64,000 nucleotides of DNA from Halorubrum laminariae (GCF_024494655.1 NZ_JANHDL010000004.1:1-64000); one strand, 5' to 3'. Positions 33,283-41,452 are shown, numbered from the stretch's first letter. The notes: a model not told the origin generated them from the sequence alone. Translations and numbers: made by a program.

Positions 33283-34668
33283 CTACTGGCCGGCGCGGAA
33301 GATGAGCACGTACTCGTCGGCGATCAACCCGCCTGTCTGGCCGGGAATGTTCTCCGGGGCGTTCTCGTATGGGAGTGTCTTCGAGGGGATGGACCGCGGA
33401 AGACTGTGTTCGAGGTCGAGCTGGAACTGCTGGGCAATTTCGATGGTGATGACGTTCATCGGAATGGGGACTCGCGAGACCGTCCGATTGCCTAAGACGA
33501 TCGCAACGGGCTGTCCTGGCTTCACGACGCGGGCCATCTGTTCGAGCGTCTCGGCGTAGTCTGCGAAGAAGTGGAGCACGTCGTCGTCTCTCCCATCTAC
33601 GTCTTTCAGCGCGTCGACGGTGGCCCGAAGCGTTGGCGACCACTCGCTGACCGTGGCGAACTCGATGTCTGAGGTGGTTTTGCTCCCACCGAGGCCACTC
33701 GGGTCGACGTCCGTCATCTGGTCGAGCTTGAGCGGCGTCGCGACGGCTGCGGGGTCGGTGCTGAAACCGCCGTACGCAACGGTGGTGGAATGGTCACCAT
33801 AGGGGGGGCTAGAGACAACAGCATCGGCAGAATCTGGTGCGAGAACGCTTGTATCGCGACAGTCCGCGTACTTGATTGTCGCGGTCGTTTCATCTGAAAC
33901 CTGCGTAGCGTAGTCAACAAGCCCGTAGAAGTTCTCCCTGAGAGTCTCAATGAACGTCTCCGTGAACTTCGGATCGTGGCTTTCGCGGTCGGCCTCTGGG
34001 ATCCGGTGGCGCTTAAACTCGGAATCTCGCTGATAGCTAATGTTCCGCGCGGCCTGTGCGAGAGCGATCCGGATGAACCGGATTACCTCGTGGTCGTATT
34101 CTGCTCGCAGTTCACTTAACTGCCGGCTCATGGCCGTGATCTTCGCTAGTTGCGGTTCAGGGAACCAACCCTTTCGGACTCCGTATGCGTTGTAATTCTG
34201 GTCTCCCGAGTCTTCCGTGTAGATGTCGCCGCCGTGTTTGGTCCGGTGTTGGCTCGCTGCGGACTGGTAATTCTCCTCGATGAACTGTTCGCGAGTCGCC
34301 CAGTCTGTCCCGAGACACTGGCGAATTGCGGACTCGAGTGTATCGAGATCGGGAACCGTTGATTTGGTTCGCGAGAGGAGACACGCGAACGGGTTAATAT
34401 CGGTCGCGATAGCGTTCAGGCCGTGTCGCCGGGCTTCAGCCGCTGTCGTGCCGCTCCCGGAGAATGGATCGAACACCAGATCGCCTTCGGAGAGCGTCCC
34501 TGTGTGCGTCCAATGTTCGAACAGCGCGTCCGGAATCTGGGGGATCATCCGGGCGGGGTACTTGTGGAGGTCGTGGGTGCCGTAGTCGGTCGTCGCACCC
34601 TTGAACGACCAGTCTCGGTCCTCGAGGCCGGGGCGATAGTCGGTGGTGGCTGTTAGGGTCGATTGCAT
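33283..34668 (-). CDS. DNA methyltransferase (N4-cytosine/N6-adenine type)
   Basis: 461 aa from the ATG at 34668. Motif I VFDPFSGSGTTAAEA (66-80, SAM binding), DINPFACLLSRTKS next, and catalytic SSPPYGD (286-292). Motif I precedes motif IV. DSADAVVSSPPYGDH favours an amino-methyltransferase acting on N4-cytosine or N6-adenine. Between the motifs lies a 150-residue insert that may hold the target-recognition region. No restriction enzyme is adjacent, so an orphan enzyme: self-protection or anti-restriction. Confidence 0.88.
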   Translation of the reverse strand: MQSTLTATTDYRPGLEDRDWSFKGATTDYGTHDLHKYPARMIPQIPDALFEHWTHTGTLSEGDLVFDPFSGSGTTAAEARRHGLNAIATDINPFACLLSRTKSTVPDLDTLESAIRQCLGTDWATREQFIEENYQSAASQHRTKHGGDIYTEDSGDQNYNAYGVRKGWFPEPQLAKITAMSRQLSELRAEYDHEVIRFIRIALAQAARNISYQRDSEFKRHRIPEADRESHDPKFTETFIETLRENFYGLVDYATQVSDETTATIKYADCRDTSVLAPDSADAVVSSPPYGDHSTTVAYGGFSTDPAAVATPLKLDQMTDVDPSGLGGSKTTSDIEFATVSEWSPTLRATVDALKDVDGRDDDVLHFFADYAETLEQMARVVKPGQPVAIVLGNRTVSRVPIPMNVITIEIAQQFQLDLEHSLPRSIPSKTLPYENAPENIPGQTGGLIADEYVLIFRAGQ

Positions 34669-34670
34669 GG

Positions 34671-34889
34671 TTAGGCGAGTTCGGGGAGGACCTCTGGAGC
34701 GGGCCTCGCGAACGCTCCGACGTCGACGCCGGCTTTCTTCGCACACGAGGTACAGACGACCGCTGTTCCAAGCCCGTCGTCTGAGCGGCCGCTGAGGACC
34801 TCGCAGGCGTTGTCTTCTTTCGAGAAGCCGTGGTCGCATCGGTTACATTCGGGGCTGTTCGTCGTTTCGTGGTTGGTCTGTAGAGTCAT
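34671..34889 (-). CDS. 72-residue zinc-ribbon protein
   Basis: 72 aa from the ATG at 34889, overlapping the upstream stop by ATGA. CNRCDHGF and CTSCAKKAG, about 30 residues apart, form a C2C2 ribbon. It sits 2 nt before the methyltransferase start and is co-expressed. Confidence 0.72.
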   Translation of the reverse strand: MTLQTNHETTNSPECNRCDHGFSKEDNACEVLSGRSDDGLGTAVVCTSCAKKAGVDVGAFARPAPEVLPELA

Positions 34890-35725
34890 TGGTTTGAGCC
34901 TGAAAACGTGGTAACGTAGATGTCTGGGCCGTTTTCGTTGATACAGAGTTTGCAGTCGCCGCATTGGATCTCGCCGTCCGTCGCGTCGTACGGGCAGAGG
35001 ACGTGTTCTGGGCCGGCTGGTATCTCTTCGACGTCGTCGACCACCTTGTACCGCCGATGACCGTAGTCGCCGTCGTTGGACCGGTTCACAGTAAAGCCGT
35101 CTGCCTCATCCCAGTTGAGCCACGACGAGGCAGAATAGGTGTAGATGTCGAATTCGGGGAGTTGTCTTGCGATCTCCGTAACTTTGAGGATGTCGTGTCG
35201 GCTCGAAAAATCCCCGGCCTCGTTCAGCCGAATCGTCGTAACCGGATTCTCTTTTCGTTCGACGTGAAGCCTGAACGCATCCGCCCAGGTGACCGGATCG
35301 AGATACGACCAGATTATCTCCTGTTTTCGCCGGAAGTGGAGCGGCATGGGAAAATCTCGTTCGTTTCTCGCGGCGAAACAAGTCATTTCATCTACTTGAC
35401 AGAACTCAGTCCCGAGATTGACGCAATCCGTGGCCGCGCTCATGTTGACGATCGCAACATGTGGGGCAATCTTCGCGTTTCTGTAGCTCGTGTAGGTGCC
35501 GAGGATATGTGACCACGCTTTCGCCCGATCGACGGCGTACTCGGCCTCGCGGATCCGGCGGCGGAACCGATCGATCCCCTCGACGGCGTCGACGTCGAAA
35601 CTGTACGCCCAGTTCGGCGCGATATACTCCGCCAGCTCGTCGTCCGCCGGGGGCGCGGGTCGGGCCTCGGCAATCCGCTGGGCGCGGTTCTGGCCGTTCT
35701 GGAAGGAGTTAATACGCGCTTGCAT
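34886..35725 (-). CDS. GP88-like protein with cysteine clusters
   Basis: 279 aa. RRKQEIIWSYLDPVTWADAF, TIRLNEAGDFSSRHDILKVTEIARQLPEFDIYTYSAS resemble the GP88 family of phage proteins, whose fold recalls radical-SAM or SPASM proteins. Cysteines group at DCVNLGTEFCQVDEMTC and at CGDCKLC near the C-terminus, suggesting an iron-sulfur or zinc site. It is in an operon with a DNA methyltransferase. The function is not established. Confidence 0.65.
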   Translation of the reverse strand: MQARINSFQNGQNRAQRIAEARPAPPADDELAEYIAPNWAYSFDVDAVEGIDRFRRRIREAEYAVDRAKAWSHILGTYTSYRNAKIAPHVAIVNMSAATDCVNLGTEFCQVDEMTCFAARNERDFPMPLHFRRKQEIIWSYLDPVTWADAFRLHVERKENPVTTIRLNEAGDFSSRHDILKVTEIARQLPEFDIYTYSASSWLNWDEADGFTVNRSNDGDYGHRRYKVVDDVEEIPAGPEHVLCPYDATDGEIQCGDCKLCINENGPDIYVTTFSGSNQ

Positions 35726-35743
35726 GGGACTCGGGAAGTGTGT

Positions 35744-36013
35744 CTAGTTGGCCGACGTGAGGTCGTCGGGGCCAGCTGCCTCGAGACGAGTCGTCCCGCC
35801 GCGGCTGATCGGGAGGTCCTGTGTCGAGATGCCGGTGAACTCGGCCCAGGTCCACCACGTCTCATCGACAGTCGTTGTCTGGCCGTTCTCTCGCTTGTAG
35901 ACGGTTGCGGAGACGCCTTCGGTACCGCGCTTGATTTCGGTCCAGATACGCGGGTCTTCGTCCTCGTCGTCGGTGCTATTCGGGGATGCTTCGGTGGCGG
36001 TGTTGGCTTCCAT
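35744..36013 (-). CDS. hypothetical protein
   Basis: 89 aa, acidic, unrecognised. RIWTEIKRGTEGVSATVYKRENGQTTTVDETWWTWAEF is beta-rich. The box is 37 nt upstream of the ATG. Confidence 0.62.
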   Translation of the reverse strand: MEANTATEASPNSTDDEDEDPRIWTEIKRGTEGVSATVYKRENGQTTTVDETWWTWAEFTGISTQDLPISRGGTTRLEAAGPDDLTSAN

Positions 36014-36040
36014 TTCTACTCTCTCTCTCGGTTTCTTCGG

Positions 36041-36051
36041 AGCACAAAAAC
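36041..36051 (-). promoter_or_regulatory. recurrent intergenic box 16
   Basis: Coding-strand GTTTTTGTGCTCCGAAG; T-run 37 nt before the ATG at 36013. Confidence 0.55.
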
Positions 36052-36081
36052 TCCCTATGGCGGTGCTGCTGACCGGTGTGG

Positions 36082-36699
36082 CTACTCTAACTGGGCCGCC
36101 CGCTTGGACCGCCACTGCTCGCACTGGGGGGCGATCGTCGTCGCGAGTCGACAGTCGTCGTCCGGGTGCGCGTAGCCGTAGTCGATGAGGTACGATTGGC
36201 CTCGATACACCCCCCAGTTTTCATGAGCGTAGATGTCGGAGGTCGTGAACCCGAGCTGGTCAAGCTCCTGCCAGGCACGTTGGATAGCCGGGCCTGCCAC
36301 CGTCGTCTCGTTTTCCGGGGCGGCCCGCGGGTATACCCCCCATCGATGCCCGTCCTCCGGCGTGGCGAGACAGGGCAATGTGACTGTCGAGAGTGCTGTG
36401 GGCGTCGTTGAAATGTGGTGTTCGAGCGCGTTCTGGAGCGTCCCGCTCGTGAAGCCAGTCCCCCATTGGGGGATCGCCAACTTGGCGACGGTGGTGTCCG
36501 GCAGCGACGGGATCGCGACGACGAGCCGGCCAGCACCCGCGCCGAGGAACTCGGTGCCGTCGGGAAACATCTCGCGAACGTCGGTCCAGATGACGGTCTC
36601 TCGGTCCGCGATCGTATCGAGGATGTCTGCGAGTGTCGTGGCGTACGCGGGTCGGTCGTCGAGTGACTCAGCGAGCGACTCAAACGCGGAACTGGCCAT
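36082..36699 (-). CDS. possible kinase-like fold protein
   Basis: 205 aa. GAGAGRLVVAIPSLPDTTVAKLAIPQ reads like a glycine-rich loop followed by a VAK strand. SDIYAHENWGVYRGQSYLIDYGYA matches the catalytic-loop layout H-x-x-N-x-G-x8-IDYG of protein-kinase-like folds (D-H-N; DFG becoming DYG). It would be a minimal kinase or pseudokinase. Family not confirmed. Confidence 0.55.
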   Translation of the reverse strand: MASSAFESLAESLDDRPAYATTLADILDTIADRETVIWTDVREMFPDGTEFLGAGAGRLVVAIPSLPDTTVAKLAIPQWGTGFTSGTLQNALEHHISTTPTALSTVTLPCLATPEDGHRWGVYPRAAPENETTVAGPAIQRAWQELDQLGFTTSDIYAHENWGVYRGQSYLIDYGYAHPDDDCRLATTIAPQCEQWRSKRAAQLE

Positions 36700-36707
36700 C
36701 GATCTGC

Positions 36708-36983
36708 TCAGTTGGGCTCGGCCGACCCAAGCCGGTCGCCGACGTCGACGGTCTCGGCGTCGGTCGCCGCCAGCGAGGCGAGCCCGTCGAGGACCGTGAA
36801 GTCAGCATCCTCGGGGATCATGTACGTGTCCGGGCCGGCCCAGACGCTGTCGTCGTTCCGTTTGGAGAACGGAAGGACAGTCGCGGTGACGGTGGATTCG
36901 GCGCACCCAGACGAGACCTGGAGCGTGGTCGGTTCCGCAAAGACGAGGATCCCTTCGGGATCGTGGATGAATTCGGCACTCAT
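36708..36983 (-). CDS. hypothetical protein
   Basis: 91 aa from the ATG at 36983 overlapping the upstream stop. Small beta-rich protein (FIHDPEGILVFAEPTTLQV, TVTATVLPFSKRND). Not recognised. Eight nt before the kinase-like gene. Confidence 0.63.
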   Translation of the reverse strand: MSAEFIHDPEGILVFAEPTTLQVSSGCAESTVTATVLPFSKRNDDSVWAGPDTYMIPEDADFTVLDGLASLAATDAETVDVGDRLGSAEPN

Positions 36984-37222
36984 TGGTTGGGACGGTGGTT
37001 GTCGACGCGCTGTTGTTCGAATCGCTGCTCTGCGGTATCGGCCTCGGCGTCTTCGACGAGCTGACGGTGGAGTTCCTCGTCGTCGACGCCAGCAAGTGGG
37101 CAGTCGGCCTCGTGGTCGCGACCGTCGTGGATGACTCGCTCGCAGTCTGGACACTCCGGAGCCGGTGGGGCGTTCCACGGCGCTCGCGAACTGTTCGGAT
37201 TGATGTGTGATGGGAACGGCAA
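36980..37222 (-). CDS. zinc-binding protein with TTG start
   Basis: 80 aa. CPDCERVIHDGRDHEADCPL is a compact C2HC zinc motif followed by an acidic coil. No ATG is available in frame; the TTG at 37222 gives the only plausible start, with a stop codon 2 codons upstream. A box lies 36 nt before it. Confidence 0.6.
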   Translation of the reverse strand: MPFPSHINPNSSRAPWNAPPAPECPDCERVIHDGRDHEADCPLAGVDDEELHRQLVEDAEADTAEQRFEQQRVDNHRPNQ

Positions 37223-37249
37223 ATTTCAGTCTCCTCCACCATCCTCGGG

Positions 37250-37259
37250 AGCTACAAAC
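37250..37259 (-). promoter_or_regulatory. recurrent intergenic box 17
   Basis: Coding-strand GTTTGTAGCTCCCGAG; T-run 36 nt before the TTG start at 37222, and next to the iteron array. Confidence 0.6.
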
Positions 37260-37287
37260 TCTCCAACCGGGTCGCTCGCCGTGGAGG

Positions 37288-37477
37288 TTCGACTGAATCG
37301 AGCGCAGATCGACTGAGTCGAATAGAGTTCAACTGAGTCGAGTTGACTTCGATTCAGTATGGCTGGCTTCGATCCAGCCGATTGGGGTGTGGCAGATTCG
37401 ATTGAATCGGGTATGGATCGACTGAGTCGAATTGAGTTCGATTCAGTATGGCTTGCTTCGATACAGTCGGGTTGATT
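37288..37477. repeat. 20-bp iteron array (candidate origin or partition site)
   Basis: Nine units beginning TCGA(or TCAA)-Y-T-S at 37289, 37309, 37329, 37349, 37369, then 37398, 37418, 37438 and 37458. Spacing is exactly 20 bp in each block, with one 29-bp step between blocks. Typical units: TCGACTGAGTCGA and the reverse-type TCGATTCAGT. Units 4 and 8 share TCGATTCAGTATGGC. It fills the only gene-free stretch longer than 300 bp (37223-37600). Iterons two helical turns apart are characteristic of replication origins and partition centromeres. Confidence 0.75.
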
Positions 37478-37600
37478 GGTCCCGAACACCCCCGCACTAA
37501 CTGTGAGTTCTGTATCGGGACTGGGGCAGGGAGGAAGGATGGCAGGGGATGATGGGTGTCGGCCAGACCCCACAGGGGAGAAGAAGTGGGGTGGCCGCTG

Positions 37601-37879
37601 TTAGACCTGGTACTCCATCTTGACCAGATGACCGCACAGGAGGCACTCTTCGACCCCGCTTTCGATCTGGAAGTCTTTGCTACCGCAGTCAGGACACGCT
37701 TGGTCGATGAGCTCTTCGCATTCGGGGCACTGGAGCCGGAAGGCGCTCCCACCTTCGGTCTTGACCGTCGCGTTCTCTAACGTCAGGTACTCGTCACACT
37801 GCTTGCTCGGACAGAACGCCGGGAGCGTCCCGAGTCGCAGGAATCTGTTCTCCTCAATGGACAATTTCTCCCCTGCCAT
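37601..37879 (-). CDS. multi-cysteine zinc protein
   Basis: 92 aa. FCPSKQC, QCPECEELIDQACPDCGSKDFQ and ECLLCGHL give at least two zinc ribbons. Reads like a haloviral zinc-finger adaptor. Upstream TATAACTATACACAAG gives an ordinary AT-rich promoter. It flanks the iteron array, so it may bind there; that is only positional. Confidence 0.7.
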   Translation of the reverse strand: MAGEKLSIEENRFLRLGTLPAFCPSKQCDEYLTLENATVKTEGGSAFRLQCPECEELIDQACPDCGSKDFQIESGVEECLLCGHLVKMEYQV

Positions 37880-38001
37880 TGCGTATAACTATACACAAGC
37901 ACCCGACTTAAAGTTTACTATCGAATTGGTTGGTATATCAACGCACAAGCACTCAAAAAGAGAGAAATTGTTAGAGTTTTCCAGCAAATTGCTGTCGTCA
38001 T

Positions 38002-38379
38002 CTAAAGATAGGAAGCACGTAATATGCCCTTCTGTTTCGGGGTGAACCTGACCTCACTTTGAGGGGTGATGAAGACGGTTCGGAGCTGTTCTCGTCCGGT
38101 ATTAGATGTGGGCCACTCGGGGAGGGTGTTCGTATCTGTGGGGGTGATGATTCGGTACTGCTGATCTGTCTCCGTGTCTTCGAGGAGGGTCTGTATCGAT
38201 TCGATCTGGTTCTTTGAGGTAGCGACCTCGAGGTGCGGGTTGGATTCCGGCTCGGTGTTGATCACTTCGATGCCGTTTCGAGCGAGTCGATCGGCGACCA
38301 GCTGAATGTCAGTTTGGTGTGGACTGGTGGTTTCACTCGTTTCGATACACTCTGGTTCGGGGGTGTTTCTTGCGGACAT
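38002..38379 (-). CDS. hypothetical protein
   Basis: 125 aa from the ATG at 38379. Thr/Ser/Glu-rich start, then TDIQLVADRLARNGIEVINTEPESNPHLEVATSKNQIE (alpha/beta). Not recognised. Box 35 nt upstream. The 122 nt downstream are AT-rich and empty. Confidence 0.62.
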   Translation of the reverse strand: MSARNTPEPECIETSETTSPHQTDIQLVADRLARNGIEVINTEPESNPHLEVATSKNQIESIQTLLEDTETDQQYRIITPTDTNTLPEWPTSNTGREQLRTVFITPQSEVRFTPKQKGILRASYL

Positions 38380-38404
38380 TTTTCTATAATCCACCCCGTT
38401 CGAT

Positions 38405-38415
38405 GGATAGAAAAC
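38405..38415 (-). promoter_or_regulatory. recurrent intergenic box 18
   Basis: Coding-strand GTTTTCTATCCATCGAAC; T-run 35 nt before the ATG at 38379. Confidence 0.5.
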
Positions 38416-38441
38416 CACCTCTTAGGCAGGCAACGGTCGGT

Positions 38442-38930
38442 TCAGTATTCGCTGTTGGTAAAATAGAGCAGTGGGAGGATGACGAGAAATGAGAGCAACG
38501 CAATTGCTCCGGTGAGCATCGTAAAGCCCCACTGGACCGCGAAAATCGTGACGCCGATACCTACGATCACAAGCGCGATCGTCTCTCGACCGAGGAAAGA
38601 AATGAATCCAGAGACGCCGCCGGCATCAGGTGCGTCGGTGGTGTTTTCGTCTGTCTTTGGCTCGGAATCGTCACTTGGTGTGTCTTGAGACTCGTCAGAG
38701 TCCCGGTTAAACTTCGTTTCGTGCTTGCGGATCGTCCAGTCGGTTAGTCCTTCACAACTGAGGCACCGTGTGAGGCTGATAAAGGAGTCGTCTGGGAGGC
38801 CGTAGCTAACAGATTCGACTTGGCTTGGCCCACAACTACAGCGTTCTAACTGCTTGTGCGAGACGCGATCTCGGCCACCCTTTGGTTTGGTTTTTGTCTC
38901 CGCTTCTGCTTCGGCGTCTTCCATCTGCAT
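38442..38930 (-). CDS. membrane protein with cytoplasmic zinc-finger-like region
   Basis: 162 aa. An N-terminal charged region with CSCG and CLSCEG (possible zinc ribbon), an acidic linker, and two C-terminal membrane spans (TIALVIVGIGVTIFAVQWGFT and GAIALLSFLVILPLLYF). The ATG at 38930 is 23 nt after CATATAG. Topology suggests a membrane-tethered sensor or anchor. Confidence 0.65.
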   Translation of the reverse strand: MQMEDAEAEAETKTKPKGGRDRVSHKQLERCSCGPSQVESVSYGLPDDSFISLTRCLSCEGLTDWTIRKHETKFNRDSDESQDTPSDDSEPKTDENTTDAPDAGGVSGFISFLGRETIALVIVGIGVTIFAVQWGFTMLTGAIALLSFLVILPLLYFTNSEY

Positions 38931-39066
38931 ACTGATTCCGACCACTACTATATGTAGGCTTTCCCGTCCCTTCCTGTCTCTGGGGGATTCGCGTGGTAGT
39001 TGACGGGAACGCCTATGGTGATTGCTGGTTGGAACTGACTCGTGGTGCCCACCTGCGCTCGGGCAC

Positions 39067-39312
39067 TCAGTCGTCGTCTAACAGGAGTATGGTGTAGGGG
39101 TTGGGGTTATGCTGGACTATGTTGAGGACGAACCGCTGTTCAGCTGCTTCGAGGAGATCTTCGATCAGGATACCTTCTGAGATCTCGATCGTGTAGTCCT
39201 CGTTAAACGGCGTGCCGGTGACAGACTCGAATTCGTCTTCGAGACTGAGTTCGTCGACGACGCTTCGCCAGTAATCGAATTCGAACGTCTCTGCTGGTTC
39301 TACTAGGGTCAT
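39067..39312 (-). CDS. hypothetical protein
   Basis: 81 aa, acidic, unrecognised (FDYWRSVVDELSLEDEFESVTGTPFNEDYTIEISEG). ATG at 39312 with a box 37 nt upstream; a longer in-frame start would overlap the box. The 118 nt between it and the next gene hold no recognisable feature. Confidence 0.62.
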   Translation of the reverse strand: MTLVEPAETFEFDYWRSVVDELSLEDEFESVTGTPFNEDYTIEISEGILIEDLLEAAEQRFVLNIVQHNPNPYTILLLDDD

Positions 39313-39340
39313 TTTTGGATACCTCTCACCACCCATCGGA

Positions 39341-39350
39341 GGTCACAAAC
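39341..39350 (-). promoter_or_regulatory. recurrent intergenic box 19
   Basis: Coding-strand GTTTGTGACCTCCGAT; T-run 37 nt before the ATG at 39312. Confidence 0.55.
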
Positions 39351-39422
39351 TCTTCTGGATGGGTTCTGGATGTCGATCTGACCGGAATTGCTATACCTGA
39401 TTGCTGTGACGGCGGTAGTTGT

Positions 39423-39725
39423 ATGAGCGAATCGAGCGCGGATAGTGCTGCTGTGGATAGTCTGGGGCCAGACAATGCGTGCGAGCTCGTGTTCTTTGGA
39501 TTCAGCGAACAGGCTGTCGAGGAGCTTCGAGAGGGTATCGGGCTTGCGGGAGTAAAAGTCAACAATGTGGGCTTCACCACTATCGACCAGGAGACGCAGT
39601 CGCCGTCCGTGACCATTCAGGGGCTGGACATGCAGAACTCCCGGCTTCTGGCGACAACGCTATCGGAGGCTGGCCTTGGTGGCCTCGTCGAGTCTGACCC
39701 CATCGTCATCATCGAGCCGAACTAA
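39423..39725 (+). CDS. hypothetical protein
   Basis: 100 aa from the ATG at 39423, about 30 nt after a TATACC box. Alpha/beta ACT-like pattern (CELVFFGFSEQAVEELREGIGLAGVKV, LLATTLSEAGLGGLVE, PIVIIEPN). Not recognised. The stop overlaps the convergent stop of the next gene. Confidence 0.62.
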   Translation: MSESSADSAAVDSLGPDNACELVFFGFSEQAVEELREGIGLAGVKVNNVGFTTIDQETQSPSVTIQGLDMQNSRLLATTLSEAGLGGLVESDPIVIIEPN

Positions 39726-41092
39726 CTGTACGCGAAGAGGTTCCCGTTTTCCCTGTCCTGTGACGCTGTAGCGTTCGTTGAAAGCCCGTGATCGAACGTC
39801 ATGAGTGAGACACTAGCCGGGGTGTGCTCTTCGAGCGTTTCGAGCGTGGTGTGATCCGGCCGTGCTTTCGAGGATTGGGCCATGAACGCGACCCCATAGT
39901 ACCAGTTCTCGTCGAACATATCGCGACTCTCGCCGACGTAGTCGTGGGTGTCGATGTTCGCTGGGTACGGCTCGCCGTTCGGGAAGTAACGCTCTACTAG
40001 CCGGCGATCGTGGACTACGTTGTCTGCTTCGTTCTTCACGATGACGCCGCCGTGCATGTCGATCTTGACCTGATAGCCGTCCCACGGGCACATCTCACGA
40101 CTGTTCGCGTAGACGACCTCGTAGGGGTGGATGCTTTCTCGCGTCCAGTCGCCGAGCTGCCTTGGGAAGCTGACGGGCGCAGGTCCGTATCGCTGATCCC
40201 GCAGGCTGTCGATCTCATCGGCGTCTCGAAGGTCGTATGCGGACTGGAAGTGCGCCGGGTTGAGCGACTCCATGGCTTCGACGGCGAGGCTGATGATCTC
40301 CCGGCTGGTGACGACTCGTTGCGGGACGTCAATCTCGTACAGGTAGTCGTTCTCGCCTTGGTTCGCGTCGGTGAGCGTTCCGGGGATGGGGGCAGTGAGA
40401 TAAAAACAGTTGTACCCCCCTCGCCATTTTGCCGTGATATACGTCGACTCGCCGTTACACCACTGTATCTTCGTGATGAGGTTGTTCTGGAGGTGATTCG
40501 TGTCGCGGTCGTATTCGTCGGTCTCCGAGAGCGTCCAGCCGTTGACTTCCTTGGGGATGTCGATGTCGGTCCCTTCTGTTAGCCGCTCTCTGTACTCATC
40601 GAGATCACTTCGCGAGAGCAGTTCGAGTGGGTCCCGTCCGGGCTTCGCAGAGGCGCTCTTCCCCGATGAGTTGCTGTAGGTCGGGTCAAACGAAAGCGAG
40701 ACGCCGAGTTCGCTCACCCGTGTGAGCTCCGTTTCGTAAGTGGCTGTTTCGTCGGGGTCCGGCCTCCGCCCCCAACCGTGCCGTGGCTTCTGGACTTCTG
40801 CGCGCACCGTGTCGCCTAACTGGTAGACGTTGCCGTCTGGGCCTAGGACTGCGAGGGCGGTGTTGTTCACCTCCTCAAGGACCCGAGAACGCCGGGAGAG
40901 ATCGTCGACGTCCAGGCGGGTAAAATCGAAGCCGCCCCACGTGAGGTGCTTGGCTGCTTGGGTGATCGTTTTGCCGTCGTGGTTCTCGAATACTCGCGGG
41001 TCCCCACACCAGATTGCGCTCCGGAGTTCGGATTCCGTAGTGATCCCGTCTCCCGTTAGCAGCTGGTCGATGCTGGCGTGTCGATCGCTCAT
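39722..41092 (-). CDS. hypothetical protein, large
   Basis: 456 aa, unrecognised. N-terminus (SELRSAIWCGDPRVFENHDGKTITQAAKHLTWGGFDFTRLD) is like a small winged-helix domain. The rest is beta-rich with WTLSETDEYDRDTNHLQNNL and SREMCPWDGYQVKIDMHGG. No catalytic motif that I can name. The ATG overlaps the upstream gene's stop by 4 nt. Confidence 0.7.
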   Translation of the reverse strand: MSDRHASIDQLLTGDGITTESELRSAIWCGDPRVFENHDGKTITQAAKHLTWGGFDFTRLDVDDLSRRSRVLEEVNNTALAVLGPDGNVYQLGDTVRAEVQKPRHGWGRRPDPDETATYETELTRVSELGVSLSFDPTYSNSSGKSASAKPGRDPLELLSRSDLDEYRERLTEGTDIDIPKEVNGWTLSETDEYDRDTNHLQNNLITKIQWCNGESTYITAKWRGGYNCFYLTAPIPGTLTDANQGENDYLYEIDVPQRVVTSREIISLAVEAMESLNPAHFQSAYDLRDADEIDSLRDQRYGPAPVSFPRQLGDWTRESIHPYEVVYANSREMCPWDGYQVKIDMHGGVIVKNEADNVVHDRRLVERYFPNGEPYPANIDTHDYVGESRDMFDENWYYGVAFMAQSSKARPDHTTLETLEEHTPASVSLMTFDHGLSTNATASQDRENGNLFAYS

Positions 41093-41415
41093 TCTGATTC
41101 TGGCCTCAGTTCGCCGTGGTTGATGAGGTGGGATAGTTCGTCTTTGAATTCGGAGATGGCTTCTTCACTGAACTCTTCATCGTCTTCTGCGTCCCACTGT
41201 CGGCGGGTGTTCCACGTGTTGCGGCCGCGGAACTTCCGGCCCTTCTTTTGGATCCTGACGAGTGATCGGGTGTATACGGAGACACGCCAGCCTGCGAGGC
41301 CCTGCTTACGGAACAGGTCTCCGTCAGCCCCGGAGTACGGAAAGAACCCGAGGTCTGCGAGAACCCTGAAGGGGGTCCCTTGATCCCAATCTGCGTCGGA
41401 GAACGACTTGCTCAT
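41089..41415 (-). CDS. hypothetical basic protein
   Basis: 108 aa. The central TRSLVRIQKKGRKFRGRNTWNTRRQW is strongly basic, rare here, so RNA or DNA binding is plausible. The C-terminus is acidic. Box 36 nt upstream. Confidence 0.65.
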   Translation of the reverse strand: MSKSFSDADWDQGTPFRVLADLGFFPYSGADGDLFRKQGLAGWRVSVYTRSLVRIQKKGRKFRGRNTWNTRRQWDAEDDEEFSEEAISEFKDELSHLINHGELRPESE

Positions 41416-41442
41416 TTCAATTCACCTTCTACTCTATTCGAA

Positions 41443-41452
41443 GGGCAGAAAC
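41443..41452 (-). promoter_or_regulatory. recurrent intergenic box 20
   Basis: Coding-strand GTTTCTGCCCTTCGAA; T-run 36 nt before the ATG at 41415. Confidence 0.55.

Noticed and set aside
36802..37242. Leaderless frame starting MVEETEIC just after box 17
   Set aside because: Spacing from the box fits, but the protein is Arg/Ser/Thr-rich and overlaps the convincing zinc protein and its downstream gene.
37288..37477. CRISPR array
   Set aside because: Units are about 13 bp at 20-bp spacing, too short and without unique spacers of 30-40 bp; no cas genes.
37226..37752. Open frames across the iteron array
   Set aside because: Low-complexity Ser/Asn/Arg sequence produced by the repeats themselves; no start signal or neighbour coupling.
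38946..39066. Possible extra RNA gene in the gap
   Set aside because: No acceptor/T-arm pairing or conserved GGTTCRA found; left as empty intergenic DNA.
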